Shown here: positions 35,741 through 44,051 of the stretch, in pieces | How the letters are laid out: each line of letters opens with the position of its first letter | Numbering within the stretch: position 1 is the stretch's first letter | Translations under genes and position numbers: made by a program | Notes under the pieces: model-generated | Told to the model about the DNA's origin: nothing | Seen by the model: the letters and a program-made list of their open reading frames with translations, nothing else | The model's database searches: none | NCBI GenBank assembly: GCA_035798135.1 | Contig: JAPFBR010000001.1 | Location: forward strand, 868,001 to 932,000 | DNA from: Sediminicola sp035798135 | GTDB lineage: Bacteria; Bacteroidota; Bacteroidia; Flavobacteriales; Flavobacteriaceae | Reading direction: 5' to 3' | Length of the DNA: 64,000 bases

Positions 35741-36883
35741 CTAATACCCAAAATCTGCTTTTAAGGCATCCATTTTTTCCAATGCCATATCCTTTGTGAG
35801 AAAATCGATCTCTTCCATGCCAAAGGCCTTTTCGAAGGTACGGAGTGCTTTTTTGGGTTCCCCCAACTGCTCGTAGTATTCCCCTTCAAAATAAAAACCA
35901 AGCATAGTTCCAGGAAACTCCTTTTGGCATAGTTCGGAAAGGTCTTTAAGGGATTCCAAATCCTCTTTTTTTCTACATGCGGCATAGATGGCCATTACAT
36001 CGTTGAGTTCTACTGATTTTTTAAACCCAAACAGTTCGGCAATCATGGTGTACTTGTCTTCAAGATATTTAAATACAGGCTCCTCTGAGGTCAATATTTT
36101 TTCCTTGTATTCTTTTTTACTGATGGGTTTGAACATATTGAATATATTATCCAATGCCTTGCCTATCCCATAAGTTGCCACTGAAATATGGTCGGCATTT
36201 TCATAAACATCAAAGAAATAGCGTAGGGATTCCTTGTTGAGGTCCTTGATGGACTTGTCCATGGCCATTATTCTGTTTTTATCGGAACTGTTTTGGCCCT
36301 CTACGATCAAACTATAAAATATCTTTTTGTTTATGGCCCCCAATCTAGCTGGAAGTCGATTTTCCATTTCAGGAGCCAGAGTTGGCGATATACTGATATA
36401 GGCATTAAAAAGGGAGTCATCCTTGAAGAGATAGAAATTTCCAAAATTCGCCGTAATATCATACCCTACAAACATTTTAAAAGGGGCGGTACTATAATTT
36501 GATTCCATATATGGGATTAACTCCATGCCTATAAATTCAAAAAAGGATTTTCCTTGATCAGTGGGTAGTCCAGAAGCCTCATCGAACCCACAATCATTGA
36601 AACGAAGTCCGTTTTTGGTTTGCTCCACACCTACGATAATGGATTCGGGCATACCACTGAATTTACTGTAGAATTTAGCGTTGGCCACTACATTGTCAAA
36701 AAGGTATTCGGCATCCAAAACGACAATTAGCGGGTATTTTTTATCTGTGGTATAGCTTTCCGGAATATAATACCTTACATCCCTTTTTTCTTGGAGTTTG
36801 TATGACTCAAAAATTTCTTGGGTAACTTGGGCGTTAGTGCCAAAACATAAGAACAATGCAAAAAGTACGGTTGACCGTTTCAT
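35741..36883 (-). CDS. Exported esterase-fold protein with replaced nucleophile
   Basis: The ATG at 36883 opens a signal peptide (MKRSTVLFALFLCFGTNAQ) and leaves 380 residues. Residues about 30-250 follow the putative-esterase (IroE/Fes-like) alpha/beta-hydrolase fold: RYYIPESYTTDKKYPLIVVLDAEYL in pieces, IIVGVEQ, NDCGFDEASGLP, and the position of the nucleophile elbow FVGYDITANF. Active relatives have G-x-S-x there; here Tyr141-Asp142 replace His-Ser. A late His (NADHISVATYG) remains. Residues about 310-365 look TPR-like (AEYYEQLGEPKKALRTFEKAF-type). Probably a non-catalytic binding protein; the substitution may be general in this flavobacterial branch. Confidence 0.75.
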   Translation of the reverse strand: MKRSTVLFALFLCFGTNAQVTQEIFESYKLQEKRDVRYYIPESYTTDKKYPLIVVLDAEYLFDNVVANAKFYSKFSGMPESIIVGVEQTKNGLRFNDCGFDEASGLPTDQGKSFFEFIGMELIPYMESNYSTAPFKMFVGYDITANFGNFYLFKDDSLFNAYISISPTLAPEMENRLPARLGAINKKIFYSLIVEGQNSSDKNRIMAMDKSIKDLNKESLRYFFDVYENADHISVATYGIGKALDNIFNMFKPISKKEYKEKILTSEEPVFKYLEDKYTMIAELFGFKKSVELNDVMAIYAACRKKEDLESLKDLSELCQKEFPGTMLGFYFEGEYYEQLGEPKKALRTFEKAFGMEEIDFLTKDMALEKMDALKADFGY

Positions 36884-36908
36884 AAAATTGAATTTAGACA
36901 ATAGGAGA

Positions 36909-37874
36909 CTATTGGTTTCTGTTCAATAACGGTAAGACAAGAAAAGATATTGCCCCAAATATGACGACCATAATGGTTTGTGATATCCACATAATCCATC
37001 CAAAGGCATCACCCGATACTTCACTGATCCCAAAAACGGCCAAGGAGGAACTTACGGCAATAGGATATAATCCAATTCCACCATTGGTGGCCGACATGGC
37101 AAAGGCACCGGCTGTAAACGCGACCAAAAGCTGGCTTAATGTAAGATCTATGGTTTCTGGCACAGTAAATTTAATGACCCAGAACATGGCTACGTAGGCG
37201 GCCCAGATAAATAAGGTATGGAAGATAAACGCCCATTTGTACTTCATTTTAAAGATACTCAAGACCCCTTCAACGAGACCCTTGACAAACCTTTTTATCT
37301 TTTGGGCCAACTGGAATTTGGATTTCTTTATAAATAAGAAAAAAAGGGCTACTCCAATGAGTCCAATTCCCAACAAAATTAGAAGGCTCGTAAGGTTAAA
37401 GCCTTTTTGTTGAAAGATGTTCATTATAACCTCCGTTTGTAAAAAGAGGGCCGTAATTACTACGACCATGAGCATGAACAAGTCTACCACCCGTTCCGTT
37501 ACGATGGTGCCAAAGCCTTTTTCGAAAGGGACCTTTTCGTAGGTGGTCAACGCAGTTGCCCGCAAGATTTCTCCAGATCTCGGAATGCCCAAATTTGTAA
37601 AATATGCAATTAAAATGATAAGGACATTGTTGCTCACTTTGGGTTTGTAACCCAGAGGCTGCAAAAGATAATTCCAGCGGATTGCTCTAGAAATATGGCT
37701 AAATATACCTATGATCACGGAAATCCCTACCCAAAAGAGATCGGCCTCTTTGATATAGAATAAGATCTGTTCCCTGTCTTTGGGAGATGTGCTATTATAG
37801 GAATACCATACTAAAAAAACTCCCAAGGCTATTGGGAGTAGTGTCTTCAATTTATTCTTTAGGGAGGTTTTCAA
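36909..37874 (-). CDS. Lysylphosphatidylglycerol synthase TM-region / YbhN-like membrane protein
   Basis: A 321-residue protein with about eight membrane helices, matching the LPG synthetase TM (UPF0104/AglD-YbhN) family: LFWVGISVIIGIFSHISRAIRWNYLLQ (in pieces), NLGIPRSGEILRATALTTYEKV, GTIVTERVVDLFMLM, and SATNGGIGLYPIAVS. The soluble aminoacyl-transfer domain of MprF is absent, so it is a flippase-like or lipid-associated membrane protein rather than an LPG synthase. It begins 2 bp after panD and probably forms the end of a panC-panD transcript. Confidence 0.85.
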   Translation of the reverse strand: MKTSLKNKLKTLLPIALGVFLVWYSYNSTSPKDREQILFYIKEADLFWVGISVIIGIFSHISRAIRWNYLLQPLGYKPKVSNNVLIILIAYFTNLGIPRSGEILRATALTTYEKVPFEKGFGTIVTERVVDLFMLMVVVITALFLQTEVIMNIFQQKGFNLTSLLILLGIGLIGVALFFLFIKKSKFQLAQKIKRFVKGLVEGVLSIFKMKYKWAFIFHTLFIWAAYVAMFWVIKFTVPETIDLTLSQLLVAFTAGAFAMSATNGGIGLYPIAVSSSLAVFGISEVSGDAFGWIMWISQTIMVVIFGAISFLVLPLLNRNQ

Positions 37875-37876
37875 AA

Positions 37877-38227
37877 TTAGGTCAACAAATTAGTTTCCTC
37901 ATTGGGGAATACCAGGGCAGGATTGAATTTTTTAGCATCCTCAATATCCAATCTTCCATAGGCAATAAGGATAAGAACATCGCCAACGGCTACCTTTCTG
38001 GCGGCAGCGCCATTTAAGGTTAGTTCCCCACTTCCCCTAGGACCAGGAATAGCGTAGGTTTCCAAACGCTCACCGTTGTTGTTGTTTACAATTTGTATTT
38101 TTTCGCCTCTAATAATATTGGCAGCATCCATTAGATCTTCATCAATAGTAATACTACCTATATAATTAAGGTCCGCACCAGTAACTTTTACTCGGTGAAT
38201 TTTTGATTTTACTACTTCTACTTGCAT
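37877..38227 (-). CDS. panD: Aspartate 1-decarboxylase
   Basis: Makes beta-alanine from aspartate for pantothenate synthesis. The ATG at 38227 gives MQVEVVKSKIHRVKV and 116 residues, the family length; the open frame further upstream is not needed. The self-cleavage site is IGSITID (Gly24-Ser25), where Ser25 becomes the pyruvoyl cofactor. Other conserved parts: ANIIRGEKIQIVN, NGERLETY and LNGAAARKVAVGD. It follows panC by 30 bp on the same strand. Confidence 0.96.
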   Translation of the reverse strand: MQVEVVKSKIHRVKVTGADLNYIGSITIDEDLMDAANIIRGEKIQIVNNNNGERLETYAIPGPRGSGELTLNGAAARKVAVGDVLILIAYGRLDIEDAKKFNPALVFPNEETNLLT

Positions 38228-38257
38228 TGGGCAAAGATAATTATGCGGCAAAGTTAC

Positions 38258-39106
38258 TTAATTTAAGCCTATATTGTCTATTAGTCGTATACCATCGGCA
38301 AAAACTGCAATAAAAGCCCTATATTTTTTGTCTTTCTTTTTGGTGTCTATTGGTTTTAAGGTGTCTTCTTCAGAAATTTGAAAGTATTCCAAACGTAGAT
38401 CAGGATGTTTTTGGAATTGTTCTACGGCCCATACCAGTACAGATGAGGTACTGTGGTCCGCGAAATTTTCACGCACCTGCTTTAATGTTTCAAAGATAAA
38501 ACCGGCTTCTTTTCTTAATTCCTTGGAAAGTCGCTCGTTTCTAGAACTCATGGCTAAACCGTTCGGTTCCCTTAATATAGGGCAACCCATGATCTCCACG
38601 GGAATGTTTTGAAGGGCAACCAATTTTTTGATGATTTGGAGTTGTTGAAAATCTTTTTCTCCAAAATAAGCTCTATTTGGAGCAACGGTCCACAAAAGTG
38701 TCTCTACAATGGTACCTACCCCATCAAAATGGCCTTCCCTAAAGGCTCCTTCCATTACCTTGTCCAAACCTTGGAAATCATATTTTTTTGAAGCAACTTG
38801 ATCTGAATACATTTCTGAAATCGAAGGGGCGAAAATGAGTATATCCTTGGAAATGTTATTTAAAAGTTCCGAATCTTTTTCTAATGTCTTGGGATATTTT
38901 AATAGATCTTCCTGATTGTTGAACTGCGTGGGGTTTACAAAAATGCTTACAACCGTTAGGTCATTTTCGGAAAGAGAACGCTCCACAAGGGAGGCATGCC
39001 CTAGGTGCAATGCGCCCATGGTAGGGACCATGCCCACTTTTTTGGCATTACTATTGATGGTAGAAAGATAGGATTTAAGTTCGATTTTGGTTTGGAATAC
39101 CAACAT
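38258..39106 (-). CDS. panC: Pantothenate synthetase
   Basis: Joins pantoate and beta-alanine using ATP. The 282-residue chain shows the nucleotidyl-transferase HIGH-type motif (VPTMGALHLGHASLVE), FVNPTQFNNQEDL, the GEKDFQQLQII motif, and SSRNERLS near the C-terminal part. Together with panD it supplies the last two steps towards pantothenate and coenzyme A; panB is not in the window. Divergent from the GT5-like gene, with a -7 element for each direction in between. Confidence 0.96.
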   Translation of the reverse strand: MLVFQTKIELKSYLSTINSNAKKVGMVPTMGALHLGHASLVERSLSENDLTVVSIFVNPTQFNNQEDLLKYPKTLEKDSELLNNISKDILIFAPSISEMYSDQVASKKYDFQGLDKVMEGAFREGHFDGVGTIVETLLWTVAPNRAYFGEKDFQQLQIIKKLVALQNIPVEIMGCPILREPNGLAMSSRNERLSKELRKEAGFIFETLKQVRENFADHSTSSVLVWAVEQFQKHPDLRLEYFQISEEDTLKPIDTKKKDKKYRAFIAVFADGIRLIDNIGLN

Positions 39107-39126
39107 GTTTTTAGTTTAAAAGCTAG

Positions 39127-39172
39127 CAAACTTATATAATTACAGCTAATCTGCATAATTTTTGTAATTTTG
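39127..39172. promoter_or_regulatory. Divergent promoter pair between panC and the GT5-like gene
   Basis: Minus strand: TAAGTTTG (39127-39134 on the complement), 20 bp before the panC ATG. Plus strand: TAATTTTG (39165-39172), 36 bp before the ATG at 39209. Both match TAnnTTTG. No convincing -33 boxes are visible. Confidence 0.55.
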
Positions 39173-39208
39173 CAGCTACGCTTTCACGATAAATAAAATA
39201 TTGCTTTT

Positions 39209-40018
39209 ATGAATGGTAAAAAGATATTGTTTGTATCTTCAGAATTAGTACCCTATCTACCAGAGAACGAAGTTTCCTTAATGTCTTATGAAACCCCTAG
39301 GATGGTCAACAGCAATGGTGGCCAGATTAGAATTTTTATGCCAAGGTTTGGAAACATTAATGAGCGCAGGCACCAGCTGCATGAGGTCATACGTTTGTCG
39401 GGAATGAATTTGGTCATCAATGACATGGATATGCCCTTAATTATAAAAGTGGCCTCGATCCCTAAAGAGCGCATTCAGGTGTACTTTATAGATAATGAAG
39501 AATATTTTAAGCGTAAGGCTACATTTACGGACGAAAATGGAAATCTTTTTGCGGATAATGACGAACGCGCCATTTTCTTTGCAAAAGGAGTTGTTGAAAC
39601 GGTTAAAAAATTAAATTGGTCTCCGGACATCATCCATGTACATGGATGGATGGCTTCCCTGCTTCCTTTGTATCTGAAAAAATATTATGCCGATGAACCA
39701 TTATTTGCAGAAAGCAAAATAGTGACCTCTGTATACAAGAAAGGATTTGAAGAAGAGTTGGACCAGGATATGATCAAAAAAATCGCTTTCGACGGGGTTG
39801 CTGAAGACAGCATAAAAACCTTGACCACACCCAATTATAATAATTTGTTAAAAGTAGCGGTAGATCATTCTGATGCTGTTATTTTGGCCTCCGAAGATGT
39901 GCCCCAAGAATTACAGGAGTACATTGCCAAATTAGATAAACCTGTATTGCCTTATGTGCCTATACAGGAATTCGAAGAGGTTTATGCAAATTTTTATAAC
40001 AACGAAGTCTTAAAATAA
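39209..40018 (+). CDS. Short starch/glycogen-synthase-like protein (GT5 N-terminal domain only)
   Basis: A 269-residue protein matching only the N-terminal Rossmann half of GT5 glycogen synthases: KILFVSSELVPYLPENEVS, NGGQIRIFMPRFGNINERRHQL, NDERAIFFAKGVVETVKKLNW, and IIHVHGWMASLLPLYLKKYY. Full glycogen synthases are 470-530 aa and carry the ADP-glucose-binding C-terminal half, absent here with no frameshift. The KxGG motif is changed to SNGG. Catalysis is therefore unlikely unless a second subunit exists. I recall the same short form next to DUF4270 and glmS in other Bacteroidetes, so it is a stable family rather than a broken gene. Confidence 0.8.
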   Translation: MNGKKILFVSSELVPYLPENEVSLMSYETPRMVNSNGGQIRIFMPRFGNINERRHQLHEVIRLSGMNLVINDMDMPLIIKVASIPKERIQVYFIDNEEYFKRKATFTDENGNLFADNDERAIFFAKGVVETVKKLNWSPDIIHVHGWMASLLPLYLKKYYADEPLFAESKIVTSVYKKGFEEELDQDMIKKIAFDGVAEDSIKTLTTPNYNNLLKVAVDHSDAVILASEDVPQELQEYIAKLDKPVLPYVPIQEFEEVYANFYNNEVLK

Positions 40019-40023
40019 TTTTC

Positions 40024-41889
40024 ATGATATTTTTTAAAAAGATAATTTTTTCTGCTTTCGCGGGAGCAATTTTCGCAATGACTATTGTTTCATGTGAAGA
40101 GGACATCACTACAATTGGAGAAGGAGTAATAGGCGGGGAGCCTTTTGAAAACGAAAGTGCCGTTTATGATGTTTTTGCCTTCAACAAAAAGATAGAAGCT
40201 GTGCAGACCAATAGATTGCCAATCTATCAATTGGGAATTTTCAATGATCCCATTTACGGCAAAACGGAGGCGTCTATAACTACCCAGGTAAGATTGTCTG
40301 GAGGAACTAGTCCTATTTTCGGCGTCTACACCCAAACTACGGAAAATAGTTCTGCAACAGATAATGTAAACGCCACCATTCCTGAAAACGAAACCGTAAA
40401 GGAAGTATATTTATATATTCCTTACCTTATAAAAGGTGCCACTATAAGAGATTCGGACAGTGATGGCGTGGATGACGAATTTGATGCGGACATCAATGAT
40501 CCAAACAGTGATTCCGATGGAGATGGTCTTACAGATAATGAAGAACGCATTGCAGGTTCAGACCCCTTAAACGTGGATACGGATGGGGACGGTATCAACG
40601 ATGCCGAAGATGACAGTACGATTTCGGGGACCTTTCCAAAAAAGTTTGACCTTGACAGTATATACGGGAACAGGAACAATCCATTTAAATTAAAAGTGGC
40701 ACGCTCTACTTTTTTTTTAAGGGACTTGGATCCTAACACCAATTTTCAACAAGCACAGGAATACTATTCTTCACAACAATTTTCACCGACATATGTTTCT
40801 GATGTTTTGTTTGACGGTGAGGTGACCATAGATGACAAAGAAATCTTGTTCTTTAAGGAGGATGACCTTGAAACCACTGAGGTGGATGAATCGAAAGAGG
40901 TTGAAACCAAGCTTACTCCTGGAATAAGGGTGCCATTGAACAGTGCCTTTTTTCAACAAAATATTTTGGATAAGGAAGGGACTTCTGAATTGTTGAACCA
41001 GGGGAATTTTAGTGATTTCTTTAGAGGAATACATATGTCCATGGATCCTTCGGCAGAGAATATTCTGATGCTGTTGGACCTGACCAAGGCCAATATCATT
41101 ATCAATTACGATCATGATAGTGTTGATACGAACGGCACTACAGATGATACCTCGGACGATACCATAGTTCAACTCAATAAAAATTACGTTTTAAACCTAA
41201 TCACTGGTGGCACCACCACTCCCATAGTGGGGAATGCGGTGAACACCTTTATAAATGAAGCCTATCCGGCAGATATTATGAATAGCATGGACTCCGGTGA
41301 CAATGCGTCTAGGATCTATGTTAAAGGAGGCGCGGGTTCGTTTGCCGACATTAAATTGTTCGATGAGATCAATGGAAGGGAAATGATCAATCAAATAAAG
41401 GCCAATAACTGGGTCATTAATGAGGCCAATCTAGTTTTTTATGTCGACCGGAATTCCTTGGACGCTGCTGGTAATGTTGTTGAGCCCCCTAGGGTTTATC
41501 TAATTAATGAAGAAACCGGCGCACCATTATATAATACACAATTTGAAACTTCAACGTCCACAACGGCTTTGGGAACGTATTTAAACCATGACGGAATTTT
41601 GGAAAAGGGAAGTAACGGTAAGGGCGTAAAATATACAGTGCGTATTACGGAACACATCAATAATTTGATCATAAGGGACTCAACCAATGCAACTTTGGCC
41701 TTATCCTTAACTTCTGATATTAGGGTACCAAATATTTCTAAGTCCGTTTTAAAGGATAACAAAACAGGTTTGCAGCCTGTCATGGCTACGGTCAATCCAT
41801 TGGGAACCGTGTTGTTTGGCAGTTCAGTATCTAACGTTGATGTCGATAAAAAACTCAAATTGGAGATTTTTTATACAAAAATAAATTAA
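40024..41889 (+). CDS. DUF4270 lipoprotein with an inserted calcium-binding repeat block
   Basis: A 621-residue lipoprotein (MIFFKKIIFS..MTIVSC, lipid Cys24) of the DUF4270 family: TTIGEGVIGGEPFENESAVYDVFAFNK (pieces), PIYGKTEASITTQVRLS, VYLYIPYLIK. Residues about 143-197 interrupt the domain with Asp-rich thrombospondin-type-3-like calcium repeats (DSDSDGVDDEFDADI, NSDSDGDGLTDNEERI, DTDGDGINDAEDD). Such repeats normally link domains of secreted proteins. DUF4270 function is unknown; the protein should sit on the cell surface or in the periplasm. It begins 5 bp after the GT5-like gene, so they are co-transcribed. Confidence 0.85.
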   Translation: MIFFKKIIFSAFAGAIFAMTIVSCEEDITTIGEGVIGGEPFENESAVYDVFAFNKKIEAVQTNRLPIYQLGIFNDPIYGKTEASITTQVRLSGGTSPIFGVYTQTTENSSATDNVNATIPENETVKEVYLYIPYLIKGATIRDSDSDGVDDEFDADINDPNSDSDGDGLTDNEERIAGSDPLNVDTDGDGINDAEDDSTISGTFPKKFDLDSIYGNRNNPFKLKVARSTFFLRDLDPNTNFQQAQEYYSSQQFSPTYVSDVLFDGEVTIDDKEILFFKEDDLETTEVDESKEVETKLTPGIRVPLNSAFFQQNILDKEGTSELLNQGNFSDFFRGIHMSMDPSAENILMLLDLTKANIIINYDHDSVDTNGTTDDTSDDTIVQLNKNYVLNLITGGTTTPIVGNAVNTFINEAYPADIMNSMDSGDNASRIYVKGGAGSFADIKLFDEINGREMINQIKANNWVINEANLVFYVDRNSLDAAGNVVEPPRVYLINEETGAPLYNTQFETSTSTTALGTYLNHDGILEKGSNGKGVKYTVRITEHINNLIIRDSTNATLALSLTSDIRVPNISKSVLKDNKTGLQPVMATVNPLGTVLFGSSVSNVDVDKKLKLEIFYTKIN

Positions 41890-41996
41890 AGTCATTTTTT
41901 TATAGACCATTTAAAGGAATAATACGTTCTACAACAGAATCTTGTTAGAGTTTACTGCTTGAAACGTAAATTTACACCTCAAATAAAAGAATAACT

Positions 41997-43844
41997 ATGT
42001 GTGGAATAGTAGGTTATATAGGACATAGGGATGCTTATCCCATTATAATAAAAGGATTGCAACGTCTGGAGTACAGAGGATATGACAGTGCGGGCATAGC
42101 ACTTTATGACGGGTCGGACATAAATCTCTCCAAAACAAAAGGCAAGGTTGAAGATCTAAAAAATAGGGCAGAGACCGAAATCTCCTTAAAAGGGAAGTTA
42201 GGAATAGGTCACACCAGGTGGGCAACCCACGGTGTTCCAAATGACGTAAATTCACATCCACACTATTCCAATTCCGGAAATTTGGTGATCATCCACAACG
42301 GAATTATTGAAAATTACGATTCCATTAAAAAGGAGTTGATAAAAAGGGGATATACCTTCAGTTCAGAGACTGATACCGAAGTATTGATCAACCTGATCGA
42401 AGAGGTCAAAAAACAAGAAAACGTAAAGCTTGGAAAGGCAGTGCAGATTGCTTTGAACCAAGTGGTGGGTGCTTATGCCATTGCTGTATTTGATAAGAAT
42501 AAGCCAGATGAGATCGTAGTGGCAAAATTGGGTAGTCCCCTTGCTATTGGAGTTGGTGATAAAGAATTTTTTATTGCTTCAGACGCCTCTCCTTTTATTG
42601 AGTTTACCAATAATGCCATTTATTTGGAAGATGAGGAAATGGCCATTCTTAGGGTGGGCAAGGAAATAAAATTAAGAAAAATTAAGGATGATGCCGTAGC
42701 ATACCCTAGAATCCAAGAGCTTCAATTGAATATCGAGGAGATTGAAAAGGGAGGTTACGATCACTTTATGTTAAAAGAAATCTACGAACAGCCCAGGGCA
42801 ATCTTGGATACCTATCGTGGTAGGTTGCGCGCTAGCCAAGGTATTATCAAAATGGCAGGTGTAGATCAAAATATTGAAAAGTTTCTCAATGCCAACCGGA
42901 TTATAATTGTAGCCTGTGGTACCTCATGGCATGCAGGTCTGGTTGCGGAATATATTTTTGAGGATTTGGCAAGAATTCCAGTAGAAGTGGAATACGCCTC
43001 TGAATTCCGTTACCGAAATCCTGTCATAACCGATAAGGATATAGTAATAGCAATTTCCCAATCAGGGGAAACTGCAGATACCTTGGCGGCAATTAAATTG
43101 GCAAAGGAAAAGGGAGCTTTTGTTTTTGGGGTTTGTAATGTTGTTGGGTCTTCCATCGCTAGAGAAACCAATGCAGGGGCATATACCCATGCAGGACCTG
43201 AAATAGGGGTGGCTTCAACCAAAGCATTCACAACGCAAATTACAGTACTTACCTTGTTGGCATTAAAATTGGCAAAGGCAAAAGGTGTGTTCTCCGAATC
43301 AAGGTTTCATGAGTATTTGGCAGAATTGGAAAATATTCCTGCAAAAGTGGAAAGAGCGTTAAAAACCAATGCACTGGTAGAAACAATAGCTGAAGAATAT
43401 AAGGATTCCACCAATTGCTTGTATTTGGGTCGTGGTTATAACTTCCCTGTCGCACTTGAAGGCGCTTTAAAACTGAAAGAAATCAGTTACATACATGCCG
43501 AAGGTTACCCCGCTGCCGAAATGAAGCACGGGCCTATAGCTTTGATTGATGAGCACATGCCTGTAGTTGTCATTGCTACCAACAGAGGTCATTATGACAA
43601 GGTGGTCAGTAACATTCAGGAAATTAAATCCAGAAATGGGAAAATCATAGCCGTTGTAACAGAAGGAGATGAGACCGTTAGGGATTTAGCAGATCACGTG
43701 ATTGAAGTGCCGGATACTTTTGAGAGCCTTATGCCATTATTGACAACAATACCTTTGCAACTATTGTCATATCATATTGCGGTAATGAGAGGTTGTAATG
43801 TTGACCAGCCTCGTAACCTGGCAAAGTCCGTTACGGTAGAGTAA
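41997..43844 (+). CDS. glmS: Glutamine-fructose-6-phosphate aminotransferase
   Basis: First enzyme of UDP-N-acetylglucosamine synthesis, needed for peptidoglycan and lipid A. The class II glutamine amidotransferase domain starts with catalytic Cys2 (MCGIVGYIGHRD) and contains RLEYRGYDSAG, HTRWATHG and the NGIIENYD loop. Two SIS domains follow (CGTSWHAGLVAEY, ISQSGETADTLAAI, STKAFTTQ; then GRGYNFPVALEGALKLKE, in pieces). The C-terminus is KSVTVE. Length 615 aa is normal. It follows the DUF4270 gene by 107 bp and is closed by a terminator. Confidence 0.97.
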   Translation: MCGIVGYIGHRDAYPIIIKGLQRLEYRGYDSAGIALYDGSDINLSKTKGKVEDLKNRAETEISLKGKLGIGHTRWATHGVPNDVNSHPHYSNSGNLVIIHNGIIENYDSIKKELIKRGYTFSSETDTEVLINLIEEVKKQENVKLGKAVQIALNQVVGAYAIAVFDKNKPDEIVVAKLGSPLAIGVGDKEFFIASDASPFIEFTNNAIYLEDEEMAILRVGKEIKLRKIKDDAVAYPRIQELQLNIEEIEKGGYDHFMLKEIYEQPRAILDTYRGRLRASQGIIKMAGVDQNIEKFLNANRIIIVACGTSWHAGLVAEYIFEDLARIPVEVEYASEFRYRNPVITDKDIVIAISQSGETADTLAAIKLAKEKGAFVFGVCNVVGSSIARETNAGAYTHAGPEIGVASTKAFTTQITVLTLLALKLAKAKGVFSESRFHEYLAELENIPAKVERALKTNALVETIAEEYKDSTNCLYLGRGYNFPVALEGALKLKEISYIHAEGYPAAEMKHGPIALIDEHMPVVVIATNRGHYDKVVSNIQEIKSRNGKIIAVVTEGDETVRDLADHVIEVPDTFESLMPLLTTIPLQLLSYHIAVMRGCNVDQPRNLAKSVTVE

Positions 43845-43866
43845 AATACTAGATTTAAAAGATAGT

Positions 43867-43906
43867 ATCCCTTAGTGACCTTCTTATGGTAACTAAGGGA
43901 TTTTTT
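43867..43906 (+). terminator. Rho-independent terminator after glmS
   Basis: ATCCCTTAGT (43867-43876) pairs perfectly with ACTAAGGGAT (43892-43901) and is followed by T residues. Confidence 0.88.
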
Positions 43907-44051
43907 ATGCCCTTGTTTTGAGAATGTCACAGTTTGGGAGGGGGCATATTGTTAAATTAATACTATGCATGCATAATTTTTTTGATTTCCTTAACATAGA
44001 AGCAAAAATATATATATCTTGTTCTCCAAATTAACTAAACTCAAATTTAGA

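Noticed and set aside
39209..40018. Broken glycogen synthase gene (pseudogene)
   Set aside because: No frameshift or remnant of the C-terminal half follows; the next gene starts 5 bp later and the short form appears to be a stable family.
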